Source: Elusimicrobiota bacterium
GTDB taxonomy: Bacteria > Elusimicrobiota > Endomicrobiia > Endomicrobiales > Endomicrobiaceae
NCBI GenBank assembly: GCA_031287735.1
Contig: JAITSO010000054.1
Coordinates: 62,001 to 126,000 of the forward strand
Length of the DNA: 64,000 bases
Reading direction: 5' to 3'
This document shows positions 18,656 to 27,356 of this stretch, piece after piece (the stretch's first letter is position 1; every line of letters starts with the position of its first letter). The translations under genes and the position numbers were made by a program. The notes beneath the pieces are model-generated. The model had not been told where the DNA came from. It ran no database searches and saw nothing but the letters and a program-made list of their open reading frames with translations.

Positions 18656-19936
18656 ATGAGCTTGAATAAAGAAAAGCGAAGGGTTGTTATTACGGGTATG
18701 GGTGTTGTTTCGCCATTTGGACAAGGAACGGACTGTCTAATTAATAATATTCTTGCTGGAAATTGTAGCATAAAAGTAGATGAAGAAATTAGAGACAGAC
18801 AAGATGTCTCTTGTTTTTTATCTTCTAAAGTTCCTACGCTAGATTATTCTGATATTGCAAGCCAAAAAATTCGTTTTATGTCTAATATGTCTTTGTTTGC
18901 TTATCGTGCCGTTGAAGAGGCTATTACGAATGCCGGTTTTGTGTCTGGGTTGCCGCCTGAAAAAACTGCTTTGTTTTTAGGTTCTACGACATCATCTTAT
19001 ATTTCTTGGATTGACAATGTTTTGAAATACACAGAACGTCGCATGGATAAGTTCACTACAGATAACCTGTTTAATATTATGAACCATACTGCTTTAGTAA
19101 ATGTAGCTCATAGCTTTAAGCTGAAATGGTCAGGTGTCGGAGCAAATACTGCCTGTTCTACTGGGGTAATCAATACAGGATATGCTTACCTTGCAATAAA
19201 AGAAGGAATTTTTGATAATGCTTTATGCGGCGGGACAGAAGAATTTCACGTTATTATGCTTGGGCTTTTTAACCACATGACCGCTGTTTCAGATAAATTT
19301 AATGATGACCCAAATAAATCCTGTCGTCCTTTTGATGCAAATAGATGTGGGATTGTTTGTGCAGAAGGGTGTGGCATGTTATTTTTAGAAACTCTTGACA
19401 GTGCTTTAAGCAGGAACGTAAAAATTTATGGGGAAATCGTAGGTTTTGGTACCAATACAGAAATTAACAATATGTCTTATTCGTCAAAATCGAGCATAAA
19501 AGAATGCATGAGTTTGGCGTTAGAAAATGCGAATTTGGATGCTTCAGAAATCGATTTTGTGAATGCTCATGCTACTGGCACGATAGTTGGAGATGCTGAG
19601 GAAGCACAGTCCATCGGAGAGATTTTTGGCGATAATGTGTGGACAAACAGCCTAAAAGGATATATTGGTCACACTATGGCTGCTAGTGGAAGTATAGAGC
19701 TTATTGCAATTTTAAAAATGATGGAAAATGGCAAATTCGCCGGAACGCTAAACCTCGAAAATGTAGATGCAAAGTGTAGTGGCATAAAACACTTTAGTGG
19801 TGTTAAAAATTTGAAAGTAACTACTTTTATTAAAAACAGTTTAGCGTTAGGTGGTTCAAATGCTTCTTTGATAGTAAGAAAAATAGCTGGTAATAATATT
19901 TTAGGAGGCAAATGTGACGAAAGAAGAAATTATTAA
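18656..19936 (+). CDS. Beta-ketoacyl-ACP synthase (FabF/KAS II-like)
   Basis: Condenses an acyl thioester with malonyl-ACP. The thiolase-fold catalytic residues are present: the nucleophile Cys in NTACSTGVINTGYAY, the first His in VNAHATGTIVGDAEE and the second in YIGHTMAASGSIEL. The N-terminus RRVVITGMGVVSPFG is standard. Length is 426 residues. The downstream ACP gene overlaps it by 23 bases. No fabD, fabG or fabH is nearby, so this may be a dedicated pair rather than the housekeeping fatty-acid operon. GAGCGGAG is the ribosome site. Confidence 0.9.
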   Translation: MSLNKEKRRVVITGMGVVSPFGQGTDCLINNILAGNCSIKVDEEIRDRQDVSCFLSSKVPTLDYSDIASQKIRFMSNMSLFAYRAVEEAITNAGFVSGLPPEKTALFLGSTTSSYISWIDNVLKYTERRMDKFTTDNLFNIMNHTALVNVAHSFKLKWSGVGANTACSTGVINTGYAYLAIKEGIFDNALCGGTEEFHVIMLGLFNHMTAVSDKFNDDPNKSCRPFDANRCGIVCAEGCGMLFLETLDSALSRNVKIYGEIVGFGTNTEINNMSYSSKSSIKECMSLALENANLDASEIDFVNAHATGTIVGDAEEAQSIGEIFGDNVWTNSLKGYIGHTMAASGSIELIAILKMMENGKFAGTLNLENVDAKCSGIKHFSGVKNLKVTTFIKNSLALGGSNASLIVRKIAGNNILGGKCDERRNY

Positions 19937-20168
19937 AATTACCAATGAAACGTTGGTTGAAAAATTTAAACTTGACCCTAGCAGTCTTAAGCCCGAAAGC
20001 ACTGTTGCACAAGATCTGGGATTTAGCAGCATAGACATGGTAGATATTGTGGTTTATTTGGAAGAGGCTTTTAACATAGAGTTAAAAAGCAAGTACGATA
20101 ACTTAGACAAAATTAAAACTTTGGGTTCTATTTATAATTATATAGAAAAAACGATAAGAATGTCATAA
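19914..20168 (+). CDS. Acyl carrier protein
   Basis: 84 residues with the four-helix ACP pattern. The phosphopantetheine site is DLGFSSIDMVDIVVYLEE, with serine in SSID instead of the usual DSL. The GTG start at 19914 has AGGAGG 5 bases upstream and overlaps the ketosynthase gene. It presumably carries the chain extended by the neighbouring ketosynthase. Confidence 0.87.
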   Translation: MTKEEIIKITNETLVEKFKLDPSSLKPESTVAQDLGFSSIDMVDIVVYLEEAFNIELKSKYDNLDKIKTLGSIYNYIEKTIRMS

Positions 20169-20283
20169 GTATTGCGGTACAATTAGAAATTTTTTCAAAA
20201 CAATTCTTTTTTCAATATAGAATTTCTGTAATGCAGTTTATATTATCAGGTTTTTCTGTATTTTATAAATCAAGAACAAAAAG

Positions 20284-20307
20284 CATGGAAAAACATGTTT
20301 TTGCATG
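20284..20307. promoter_or_regulatory. 24-bp near-perfect palindrome upstream of the -35 box
   Basis: A perfect 14-bp core (AAAAACATGTTTTT, 20289-20302) is extended on both sides by CATG after a single mismatched pair. It ends 3 bases before TTGACA. Position and symmetry suggest a binding site for a dimeric regulator. Confidence 0.5.
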
Positions 20308-20310
20308 TGC

Positions 20311-20338
20311 TTGACAATTTTGTAAAAAATTGTATAAT
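20311..20338 (+). promoter_or_regulatory. Consensus sigma-70 promoter
   Basis: Exact TTGACA (20311-20316) and exact TATAAT (20333-20338) with a 16-base spacer. Predicted start near 20345, about 210 bases before the PII-like gene. Confidence 0.8.
20314..20333. promoter_or_regulatory. Operator-like inverted repeat inside the promoter spacer
   Basis: ACAATTTT and AAAATTGT, exact complements separated by 4 bases, fill the space between the -35 and -10 boxes. A repressor bound here would block RNA polymerase. The AT-rich sequence makes chance a possibility. Confidence 0.45.
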
Positions 20339-20553
20339 ACTGACTATTATTTTACTAAATATAGTGTTTTTGTATATTTTATCTTTACAAATATGCATAT
20401 TTTGCGGTTTTGTGTAGTTGTGAGTGCTTTTGTCGATAAGTTTTTATGGTTGTTTTTTAATATGTAGAAATATAAAAATTTGCTTTCAGTATCTTATATA
20501 TATGTGATGAATTTAGGTACTTGAGACAATTTAAAGATTAGAAAGGAGGGGAA

Positions 20554-20904
20554 ATGAAAAAATTGGATATAATAATCCAACCGGATAAGCTGGAAGTTTT
20601 AAAGAATATTTTGATTTCTAACTCTGTTGGTGGTATCACTGTTACAAGTGTTATGGGTTGTGGTAAACAAAAAGGTCAGCTTGTGAAAAGTGCCAAAAGT
20701 AAAGGAATAAAAATAAGTGGGATGAATTTGCTTCCTAAAATACATGTTTTAGCTGTAGTTAACGATGAAAACGTAGAAGAAATTTTGAACGTAATTCAGG
20801 AAAAAATTTCATCAGGGAAGGCAGGTGACGGAAAAGTTTTTATATCAGACATTGAAAATGCTATGCGTATTCGCACAGGTGACCGTGGGAAAAAAGCCAT
20901 ATAG
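20554..20904 (+). CDS. PII-like signal protein with atypical T-loop
   Basis: PII proteins sense 2-oxoglutarate and ATP/ADP and control nitrogen transporters and enzymes. The fold is recognisable from VTVTSVMGCGKQKG at the N-side, LLPKIHVLAVV, and the C-terminal B-loop GKAGDGKVFI and RIRTG motif. The T-loop (about residues 41-60) is four residues longer than in GlnB and has no tyrosine at or near position 51, so uridylylation is not expected. It heads the potABC region behind a strong promoter. Length is 116 residues, with AGGAGG upstream. Confidence 0.85.
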   Translation: MKKLDIIIQPDKLEVLKNILISNSVGGITVTSVMGCGKQKGQLVKSAKSKGIKISGMNLLPKIHVLAVVNDENVEEILNVIQEKISSGKAGDGKVFISDIENAMRIRTGDRGKKAI

Positions 20905-20964
20905 CTATTGTCTGTATCAAAAATCTACAAAATAATGGTTAGCACTTTTATTAAAGAGGTAAAC

Positions 20965-22173
20965 ATGGAGAAAGAACCAGAACCCAGTGGTACGAATTCT
21001 GTAATAGAGATAAAAAATGTAGATAAGTTTTATGGTGATAACCACATCGTTAAAAATTTGACTCTTTCTATAAGAGAGAGAGAATTTCTTTCCATTTTAG
21101 GTCCATCAGGTTGCGGCAAAACCACTCTGCTTCGCATGCTTGCTGGTTTTGAGCATCACACAAAAGGCGAAATTCTCATCAATGGCGAAAGTATTGATGA
21201 CAAAGAACCTTTTAAAAGAAACATAAATACAGTTTTCCAAAATTATGCTTTATTCCCTCATATGACCATATACAGCAATATAGCTTATGGTTTAAAAATG
21301 AAAAGAGTTAAGAAGGATGAAATTGAAAAGCGTGTCATAGAAGTGCTTGCAATGGTGCGTCTTGAAGGCTTTGAAAACCGGTACCCTTCTCAACTTTCTG
21401 GTGGTCAAAAACAGCGGGTGGCTATCGCAAGGGCAATTGTAAATAATCCGCAAGTTTTGCTTCTTGATGAACCGCTCGGAGCTTTGGATATGAAGCTACG
21501 TAAGCAAATGCAGATAGAATTGAAAAGACTTCAAAGAAAGTTGGGAATAACTTTTGTTTATGTTACGCATGATCAAGAAGAAGCTCTTACTATGAGTGAT
21601 AGAATCGCGGTGATGAACAGAGGCGTACTTGAGCAATGTGCACCTCCGTCTGATATTTATGAAAAGCCGGGAACCAAATTCATTGCTGATTTTATAGGCG
21701 AATCTAATCTTTTTGAATCAGTTGTGGAAGATGGTAGTGACTCCACAGATGGGAATGCACACTTATTTAGTGAAGGTGGTACTTTACTTGGAAAACTTGA
21801 GCAATTTGAAGAAAATGAGCTTCTTTACGTATGTGTTCGACCTGAAAAAACTCTTTATTCTCTTGCTTCTGTTGATGGGTTTTCGCTTTGTGGCATAGTA
21901 CGTGAAAATATTTACCTTGGGAATGTGATAAAAACTATCGTAGTTTTAACAAATGGACAGGAAGTCAAAATAAATCTTTCGCCTGGTCAAGTTCCACCTG
22001 CGATTGAAACAGTGCTTTATATCTATTGGAATGTGAAAGACTGTGTTATGGTGCGCACAATTTCTCATAGAATTTTTACAGAATTAGAAAAAGTAAAGCT
22101 AAACGAATATGGTGAAGTTATGGAAGCAGAACCAATCAATAAAGAGGAAGTTAAAAGCCAAGAAGCACCGTAA
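20965..22173 (+). CDS. potA: Spermidine/putrescine ABC transporter ATPase (PotA)
   Basis: ATP-hydrolysing subunit for polyamine uptake. Walker [11 protein letters not shown]-loop [10 protein letters not shown], signature [14 protein letters not shown], Walker [12 protein letters not shown] and the switch histidine VTHDQEE are all present. A TOBE-like regulatory domain occupies the last 120 residues. The ATG at 20965 has AAAGAGG upstream and gives 402 residues; the frame is open to 20908 but those 19 residues do not match the family. It is 60 bases after the PII-like gene. Confidence 0.93.
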   Translation: MEKEPEPSGTNSVIEIKNVDKFYGDNHIVKNLTLSIREREFLSILGPSGCGKTTLLRMLAGFEHHTKGEILINGESIDDKEPFKRNINTVFQNYALFPHMTIYSNIAYGLKMKRVKKDEIEKRVIEVLAMVRLEGFENRYPSQLSGGQKQRVAIARAIVNNPQVLLLDEPLGALDMKLRKQMQIELKRLQRKLGITFVYVTHDQEEALTMSDRIAVMNRGVLEQCAPPSDIYEKPGTKFIADFIGESNLFESVVEDGSDSTDGNAHLFSEGGTLLGKLEQFEENELLYVCVRPEKTLYSLASVDGFSLCGIVRENIYLGNVIKTIVVLTNGQEVKINLSPGQVPPAIETVLYIYWNVKDCVMVRTISHRIFTELEKVKLNEYGEVMEAEPINKEEVKSQEAP

Positions 22174-22184
22174 AAGGATAAATT

Positions 22185-23060
22185 ATGTTATTTGATAAAA
22201 CTAAATTTACGTCAAAAACTGTTCCGCTTTTTGTAATGGTTTCGCCTGCTACTGCATGGCTTGTTTTGCTTATTGCAATTCCACTGCTTTATATTTTTGT
22301 GATAAGTTTTTGTTCTACTACAGAATCGCATAATATAGCTTTTAGTTTCACCTTAAAAAATTATATCAAGCTTTTTGATAGAACAATATTGTCTATATAT
22401 TGGAATTCTCTGTCAGTTTCTGTCCTTACAGCAGTGTTTTGTGTTTTAATTGCCTATCCTTTTGCTTACATAATGGTCAAGACGTCTCCTCTTAAAAGAA
22501 CCTTGATGATGGTAGGATTAATGCTTCCATTTTGGACAAACTCTTTAATTCGTCTTTACAGCTGGCGAACTTTACTTGGCAGAAACGGGTATGTTAATGA
22601 TTTTTTGATTTACATTGGTGTTATAAATGAGCCTATAGAAATGATGTTTACCCGTTCGGCAGTGGTTTTGGGAATGGTCTACACCTTGCTTCCTTTCATG
22701 GTACTCCCTATTTTTGCAGTTATTGATAAGTTAGACAAAACTTTAATAGAAGCTTCAAAAGATTTAGGAGCAAATTTCATTAAAACTTTTTGCTACGTTA
22801 TTTTACCTTTGACGGCGCCGGGTATTTTTGCTGGTGTGATAATGGTTTTTATTCCGTCATTGGGTTTGTTTTTTGTTTCTGATTTGATGGGCGGAGGTAA
22901 TAACCAAATTATTGGAAATTTAATATCACGTCAATTTAAAGAAGCTTTCAATTGGCCTTTTGGCGCCACGCTTTCAATTATGCTCATTGCTATTACTATA
23001 TTTCTTGTAAGAGTTTATACAAAAAAAGGCGGGAAGCTAGATGAGTTGGGAGCAGTATAA
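22185..23060 (+). CDS. potB: Polyamine ABC transporter permease (PotB)
   Basis: Inner-membrane permease with about six membrane segments in 291 residues. The cytoplasmic EAA loop is visible (LIEASKDLGANFIKTFCYVILPLTAPGI). The N-terminus after the first helix (ISFCSTTESHNIAFSFTLKNY) is typical of PotB. It starts 11 bases after potA with AAAAGGA upstream. Confidence 0.92.
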   Translation: MLFDKTKFTSKTVPLFVMVSPATAWLVLLIAIPLLYIFVISFCSTTESHNIAFSFTLKNYIKLFDRTILSIYWNSLSVSVLTAVFCVLIAYPFAYIMVKTSPLKRTLMMVGLMLPFWTNSLIRLYSWRTLLGRNGYVNDFLIYIGVINEPIEMMFTRSAVVLGMVYTLLPFMVLPIFAVIDKLDKTLIEASKDLGANFIKTFCYVILPLTAPGIFAGVIMVFIPSLGLFFVSDLMGGGNNQIIGNLISRQFKEAFNWPFGATLSIMLIAITIFLVRVYTKKGGKLDELGAV

Positions 23061-23091
23061 AATTCTGTTTACAAAATAAAAATGAGGTTCA

Positions 23092-23886
23092 ATGGAAAGG
23101 CAAAATAATTTATCAGTCAAAATTTTTTCAAGAGTTTTTAGCTTTTTTGTTTTCTTATTTCTGTATGCTCCAATAGTTGTAGTGATTTTATTTTCTTTTA
23201 ATGTATCAAAGCGCAATATTGTTTTTGAGGGGTTTACGCTTAAATGGTATGGCGAAATGCTTAATAATTCAGCATTGTTAAATTCATTTTATAATTCACT
23301 TATTGTAGCTGCTGTGAGTACTACTATCGCTGTCATTGTGGGAACTCTTGCAGCTATCGCGATGCACAGATATAAGTTTAAAGGCAAAGGTATTATTGAT
23401 GCTTTGATGTATGTTCCTATTGTAATACCTGAAATCGTATTAGGTATATCGCTTTTATCTTCTTTTGCACTTGCCAATGTGCCGCTTGGGAACATAACTT
23501 TAATAATTGCTCACACAACTTTCAGTATGCCTTTTGTGGTTTTTACTGTAAAAGCACGTTTATCTGGTTTTGACCGCTCATTAGAAGAAGCGGCGATGGA
23601 TCTGGGTGCCAATAGAATAAAAGTTTTACTTGGAATAACAATCCCAATAATTACCCCAGGAATAATTTCTGGTGCTGCACTTGCTTTTACTTTGTCTATA
23701 GATGACTTTGTTGTGAGTTTTTTTACAACTGGTGCTTCAAGTGTAACTTTTCCTCTTAAAATTATGGAATTTGTTCGATCAGGAATTCGTCCTGATGTAT
23801 ATGCTTTGTCGTCAATAATAATGCTTGCGACTTTTATTGTGGTTATTGCAAGCCAAGTGGCTGCTTACAGGAAGTCTAAAGAGTAA
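23092..23886 (+). CDS. potC: Polyamine ABC transporter permease (PotC)
   Basis: Second permease of the heterodimeric channel, 264 residues and six predicted helices. FNVSKRNIVFEGFTLKWYGEML after helix 1 and the EAA loop (LEEAAMDLGANRIKVLLGITIPIITPGI) identify the PotC type. FTLSIDDFVVSFFTTG is a family hallmark. It follows potB by 31 bases. Confidence 0.92.
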   Translation: MERQNNLSVKIFSRVFSFFVFLFLYAPIVVVILFSFNVSKRNIVFEGFTLKWYGEMLNNSALLNSFYNSLIVAAVSTTIAVIVGTLAAIAMHRYKFKGKGIIDALMYVPIVIPEIVLGISLLSSFALANVPLGNITLIIAHTTFSMPFVVFTVKARLSGFDRSLEEAAMDLGANRIKVLLGITIPIITPGIISGAALAFTLSIDDFVVSFFTTGASSVTFPLKIMEFVRSGIRPDVYALSSIIMLATFIVVIASQVAAYRKSKE

Positions 23887-23973
23887 AGTTAAAATACGAT
23901 TTGCAAGATATGTGTCAAAAAAATGATGGTAGCTTGCTCTATATTTATGAAAACTTTTTAAGAGGGTTAAAAA

Positions 23974-25023
23974 ATGAAAAAAACAGTGTTTGTGCTGCAT
24001 GCCGTTTTATCTGTGGTATTTATGGCATTTTTTAGTGCTTGTTCACGTTCGAATTTTGCTGGCGAAGTGAGCGTTTTTGTTTGGGAAGATTATTTGCCAG
24101 AAAGTGCAATTGTGGCTTTTGAAAAAGAAACGGGCATAAGGGTGCATGTCCTAACTTATAATTCTAATGAATCTATGTTGTCAAAGGTTAAGGGAAGTCC
24201 TGATGGAACTTACGATATTGCTGTTCCTGGTGATTATATGGTTAAAATGATGACAGAGCAAGGACTCCTTGAAGAAATGAAAACAGAACAGCTAACTAAT
24301 TTTAAAAACCTTGATTTGGCCTATTTAGGGAAGTATTTTGATCCAGACAATAAATATTCTATTCCTTATATGGCTGGCGGAGTAGCTATTATAGTTAATA
24401 AAACTAGAGTAAATGAAAAAATTGTGTCATTGAATCAGCTTTTCGATCCTAAATATAAAGATTCTATTGTTATTCTTGATGATTTTCGTATAAATGTTGG
24501 AGCGGTAGCGAGGTCTTTAGGATATTCTTTCAATACCACAAATTTAGAAGAACTTTCCATAATTTCGCAAAAAATGGAGGAGTGGAAACCGAACATAAAA
24601 CTGCGTGATAGTGGCACTCCTAAGTCAGCAATGCTTAGTGGCGAAACTACTCTTGGACTTATTTGGACAGGCGAAATTGCTTTGTGTATAGAAGCAAACA
24701 GCAGTGATTTTGAAGTAGTGTTTCCGCAAGAAGGTTTTCATGTGTTTTTGGACAACTTTGTTTTGCTCAAAGGGTCAAAAAATATAGATAACGCCAGAAA
24801 ATTTATTGATTTTATTTTAAGACCTGATATAAGTGCAATGATATCTGCCGAACATCCTTACCCAAATCCTAATAAAGCAGCACAAGCTTTATTGCCGGAT
24901 TCTTTTAAAAATAATCCAGCTGCAAATATTGCTTCAGATGTTTTTGCCAGAGGAATATATTTAGAAGATATTGGGTCAGATGTTTCAAAATATGATGATG
25001 TTTGGACAAAATTTACAAGATAA
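23974..25023 (+). CDS. potD: Polyamine-binding lipoprotein (PotD-like), copy 1
   Basis: Periplasmic substrate-binding protein. The signal peptide ends in a lipobox (FFSAC), so it is membrane-anchored. The mature protein begins with the PotD pattern VFVWEDYLPESAIVAFEKET, with YDIAVPGDYMVKMM and IPYMAGGVAIIVNKT further on, and the C-terminal FIDFILRPDISAMIS. Length is 349 residues, with AGAGGG upstream. A close paralogue lies at 26261; the two flank a phosphotriesterase-like gene. Confidence 0.9.
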   Translation: MKKTVFVLHAVLSVVFMAFFSACSRSNFAGEVSVFVWEDYLPESAIVAFEKETGIRVHVLTYNSNESMLSKVKGSPDGTYDIAVPGDYMVKMMTEQGLLEEMKTEQLTNFKNLDLAYLGKYFDPDNKYSIPYMAGGVAIIVNKTRVNEKIVSLNQLFDPKYKDSIVILDDFRINVGAVARSLGYSFNTTNLEELSIISQKMEEWKPNIKLRDSGTPKSAMLSGETTLGLIWTGEIALCIEANSSDFEVVFPQEGFHVFLDNFVLLKGSKNIDNARKFIDFILRPDISAMISAEHPYPNPNKAAQALLPDSFKNNPAANIASDVFARGIYLEDIGSDVSKYDDVWTKFTR

Positions 25024-25082
25024 AAAAGCTATTGTGCTAGAGTTTTGCTGAGCCAAACCAAGCAGTTTTTGCAAAAAAGCCG

Positions 25083-26201
25083 TTGATTAAGGAGATATGT
25101 ATGCCAAAAGCGGTAACTGTTTTAGGAGAAATTGACTCGAAAAACCTAAAAATTACAGATATGCATGAACACACTCTCGCAGATTTTTCGAATTATAATC
25201 AAGTTTACAAAAATAGTTTTGCACCTATTGATGATAAGTTTTTAAGTATCAGTCAAGAAAACATGTATTACTTACGCAAAGGGTACTTTTATCTATCTTC
25301 TGATTGCATGCATCTTGATAGTGTGGAATTATTAGAAAAAGAAATAGAATTTTTCAAGAATTCAGGAGGGTCCACTATTTTAGATGTTAGCCCAACAGGA
25401 GTACGCGGGTCGGTTAAAGACATTGCAAAAATTTCAAAAAGCACTGGAGTTAACATTATTGTTTCTACAGGATTATATGCTGATAAGTTTTGGCCTGCTT
25501 GTTGCCAAAATAAATCTGTAGAACAGCTTGTATCTTTTATGAAAGGTGAAATTGAGAATGGCATTGATGGAACTGATATTAAAGCTGGTCTTGTAAAAAT
25601 TGCATGTAATAGTTTTAATGAAAATGAGCAAAAATCTCTGAAGGCAGGTGCTATAACTGCTGCTGATACTGGGTACTCTTTTTGCCTTCATACTGGTGGT
25701 TGGACTGAAGTTTACCTCGGCATAGAAGATACTAAAAAAATGCTTTCTGAAGTTTTCAAACAAGGTGTAAAACCCGAACGAGTTTTGGCTTGTCATATGG
25801 ATATGTTCATTAAGGAATGCCTTCTTTCGAATCTTATAAAGGATAGACAGAATTCGTCAAACATAAATTTGGATAGCTTAAAAGAAATTTTAGATACTGG
25901 TACTAATATTGTTTTTGATTTTTTTGGAGTTTCGGCAAATTGCGAGAGTGTGGGCTTTGTTGAGCTGTCTGATTATGAAAGAATTAGTGCTATTTTAGAA
26001 TTGTTTCAAGCGGGTTATTCAAAGCAAATTCTCTTTGGAAGCGACGTGTATGTTAAAATTTTTTATAGACATTTTGGCGGAAACGGTTATACGCGCATTT
26101 TAGATTATGTGGTTCCGACGCTTAAAGAATACGGTGCAAAAGAAGAAGATATACAAAATGTGCTTGTAAATAATCCTATTAGGTTGCTGTCTGTCAAATA
26201 A
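25083..26201 (+). CDS. Phosphotriesterase-family amidohydrolase, unknown substrate
   Basis: TIM-barrel metal hydrolase of the phosphotriesterase (PTE/Php) type. Metal ligands can be traced: the HEH pair in ITDMHEHTLADF, the likely carboxylated lysine in KAGLVKIACN, His in FCLHTGG and ACHMD, and the Asp in LFGSDVYVKIF. The C-terminus FGGNGYTRILDYVVPTL and VNNPIRLLS are characteristic. Length is 372 residues. Its place between two PotD genes suggests action on an imported amine or its derivative, but the substrate is not known. GGAGAT precedes the ATG. Confidence 0.83.
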   Translation: MIKEICMPKAVTVLGEIDSKNLKITDMHEHTLADFSNYNQVYKNSFAPIDDKFLSISQENMYYLRKGYFYLSSDCMHLDSVELLEKEIEFFKNSGGSTILDVSPTGVRGSVKDIAKISKSTGVNIIVSTGLYADKFWPACCQNKSVEQLVSFMKGEIENGIDGTDIKAGLVKIACNSFNENEQKSLKAGAITAADTGYSFCLHTGGWTEVYLGIEDTKKMLSEVFKQGVKPERVLACHMDMFIKECLLSNLIKDRQNSSNINLDSLKEILDTGTNIVFDFFGVSANCESVGFVELSDYERISAILELFQAGYSKQILFGSDVYVKIFYRHFGGNGYTRILDYVVPTLKEYGAKEEDIQNVLVNNPIRLLSVK

Positions 26202-26260
26202 GCAGCTTTTGCCACATACAAAAGTTAAGAATAAATTAACTAAATTTTAGGAGGCAGTTA

Positions 26261-27319
26261 ATGAGGAAAGGTCTGGTTTGCTTATTTTTGTTCTTTGCAG
26301 GCGTCGGAGTTTTTTTTACAGGATGTTCGGGTTCAGCCAGTTCTGAAAAAGAATCAGCAGGCGAGCTGAATTTATTTATCTGGACCGAGTACATGCCGGC
26401 TAGTGTGTTAGACGCTTTTGAAAGAGAAACAGGAATAAAAATTAATATGTCAACTTATTCTTCAAATGAAGATTTATTGGCAAAAGTTAAAAGTGGTGGT
26501 GATGGTATTTATGATGTGGTTGTTCCAAGTGACTATATGGTTAAAATGATGATAAATGAAGGATTGCTTTTAGAATTAGACAAAACTAAATTGAATAACA
26601 TAGAAAACGTAGAACAGGCGTATTTAAACCGCTACTATGATTTGGGGAATAAATTTTCTATTCCCTACATGGGTGGTGTGATGGCTATTGCTGTAAACAA
26701 AACTAAAATTGCTAGTCCAATTGCTTCTGTTTCAGATCTTTTTGGTGAAGAATTTAGAAGAAATTTGGTGGTTCTTGATGATAACCGTGCAATTATAGGA
26801 GCGGTTTCAAAAAGTTTGGGTTATTCTTTAAACCCGGCTACAGATGAAGAATTTGAAGCTATAGAGTCAAAGTTATTGGAATTAAAACCAAACATAAAAT
26901 TGCGGGACAGCGATTCTCCAAAAACGGCAATGCTGAATGGCGAAACTGCTGCCGGTCTTATGTGGTCTGCTGAGATTGCTATTTGCATGCAGGAAAGTTC
27001 AAATTTTACTGTAGTGTTTCCAAAAGAAGGTTGCTATGTTTTTATGGATAACTTAACGATATTAAAAACAGCTAAAAACGTTGAAAATGCAGAAAAGTTT
27101 ATAAATTTTGTACTAAGACCTGATATTAGCAAAATGATTTCTGATGAATATCCCTATCTCAATCCAAATAAAGCTGCTTTACCTCTGCTTACAGATTCTT
27201 ATAAAAACAACCCAGCTTCAAATATCGCACCTGAAGTTTTTAGAAATGGCGAATTTGTGCAAGATGCGGGTTTGAAAGTAGAAAAATATGATGAACTTTG
27301 GACAAAATTTACAAAATAA
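26261..27319 (+). CDS. Polyamine-binding lipoprotein (PotD-like), copy 2
   Basis: Paralogue of the protein at 23974. It has a signal peptide with lipobox (FFTGC), then LNLFIWTEYMPASVLDAFERET, YDVVVPSDYMVKMM, IPYMGGVMAIAVNKT and FINFVLRPDISKMIS. The two copies are clearly similar along their whole length, indicating local duplication around the phosphotriesterase gene. A second binding protein could widen substrate range (putrescine versus spermidine). Length is 352 residues, with AGGAGGC upstream. Confidence 0.9.
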   Translation: MRKGLVCLFLFFAGVGVFFTGCSGSASSEKESAGELNLFIWTEYMPASVLDAFERETGIKINMSTYSSNEDLLAKVKSGGDGIYDVVVPSDYMVKMMINEGLLLELDKTKLNNIENVEQAYLNRYYDLGNKFSIPYMGGVMAIAVNKTKIASPIASVSDLFGEEFRRNLVVLDDNRAIIGAVSKSLGYSLNPATDEEFEAIESKLLELKPNIKLRDSDSPKTAMLNGETAAGLMWSAEIAICMQESSNFTVVFPKEGCYVFMDNLTILKTAKNVENAEKFINFVLRPDISKMISDEYPYLNPNKAALPLLTDSYKNNPASNIAPEVFRNGEFVQDAGLKVEKYDELWTKFTK

Positions 27320-27356
27320 AATGATCAGCATTTTTTGAAAGAAGGAGGATATTGGT

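Larger units (their letters stand above)
20169..20553 (+). other. Regulatory region upstream of the PII/polyamine operon
   Basis: 385 bases without a gene. It contains a consensus-quality promoter (20311-20338), two palindromes next to and inside it, and an AT-rich leader of about 210 bases ending in the AGGAGGGG ribosome site before 20554. I recognise no known riboswitch in the leader. Confidence 0.6.

Noticed and set aside
20339..20553. Riboswitch in the long leader of the PII gene
   Set aside because: AT-rich leader with no recognisable aptamer core or expression-platform hairpin.
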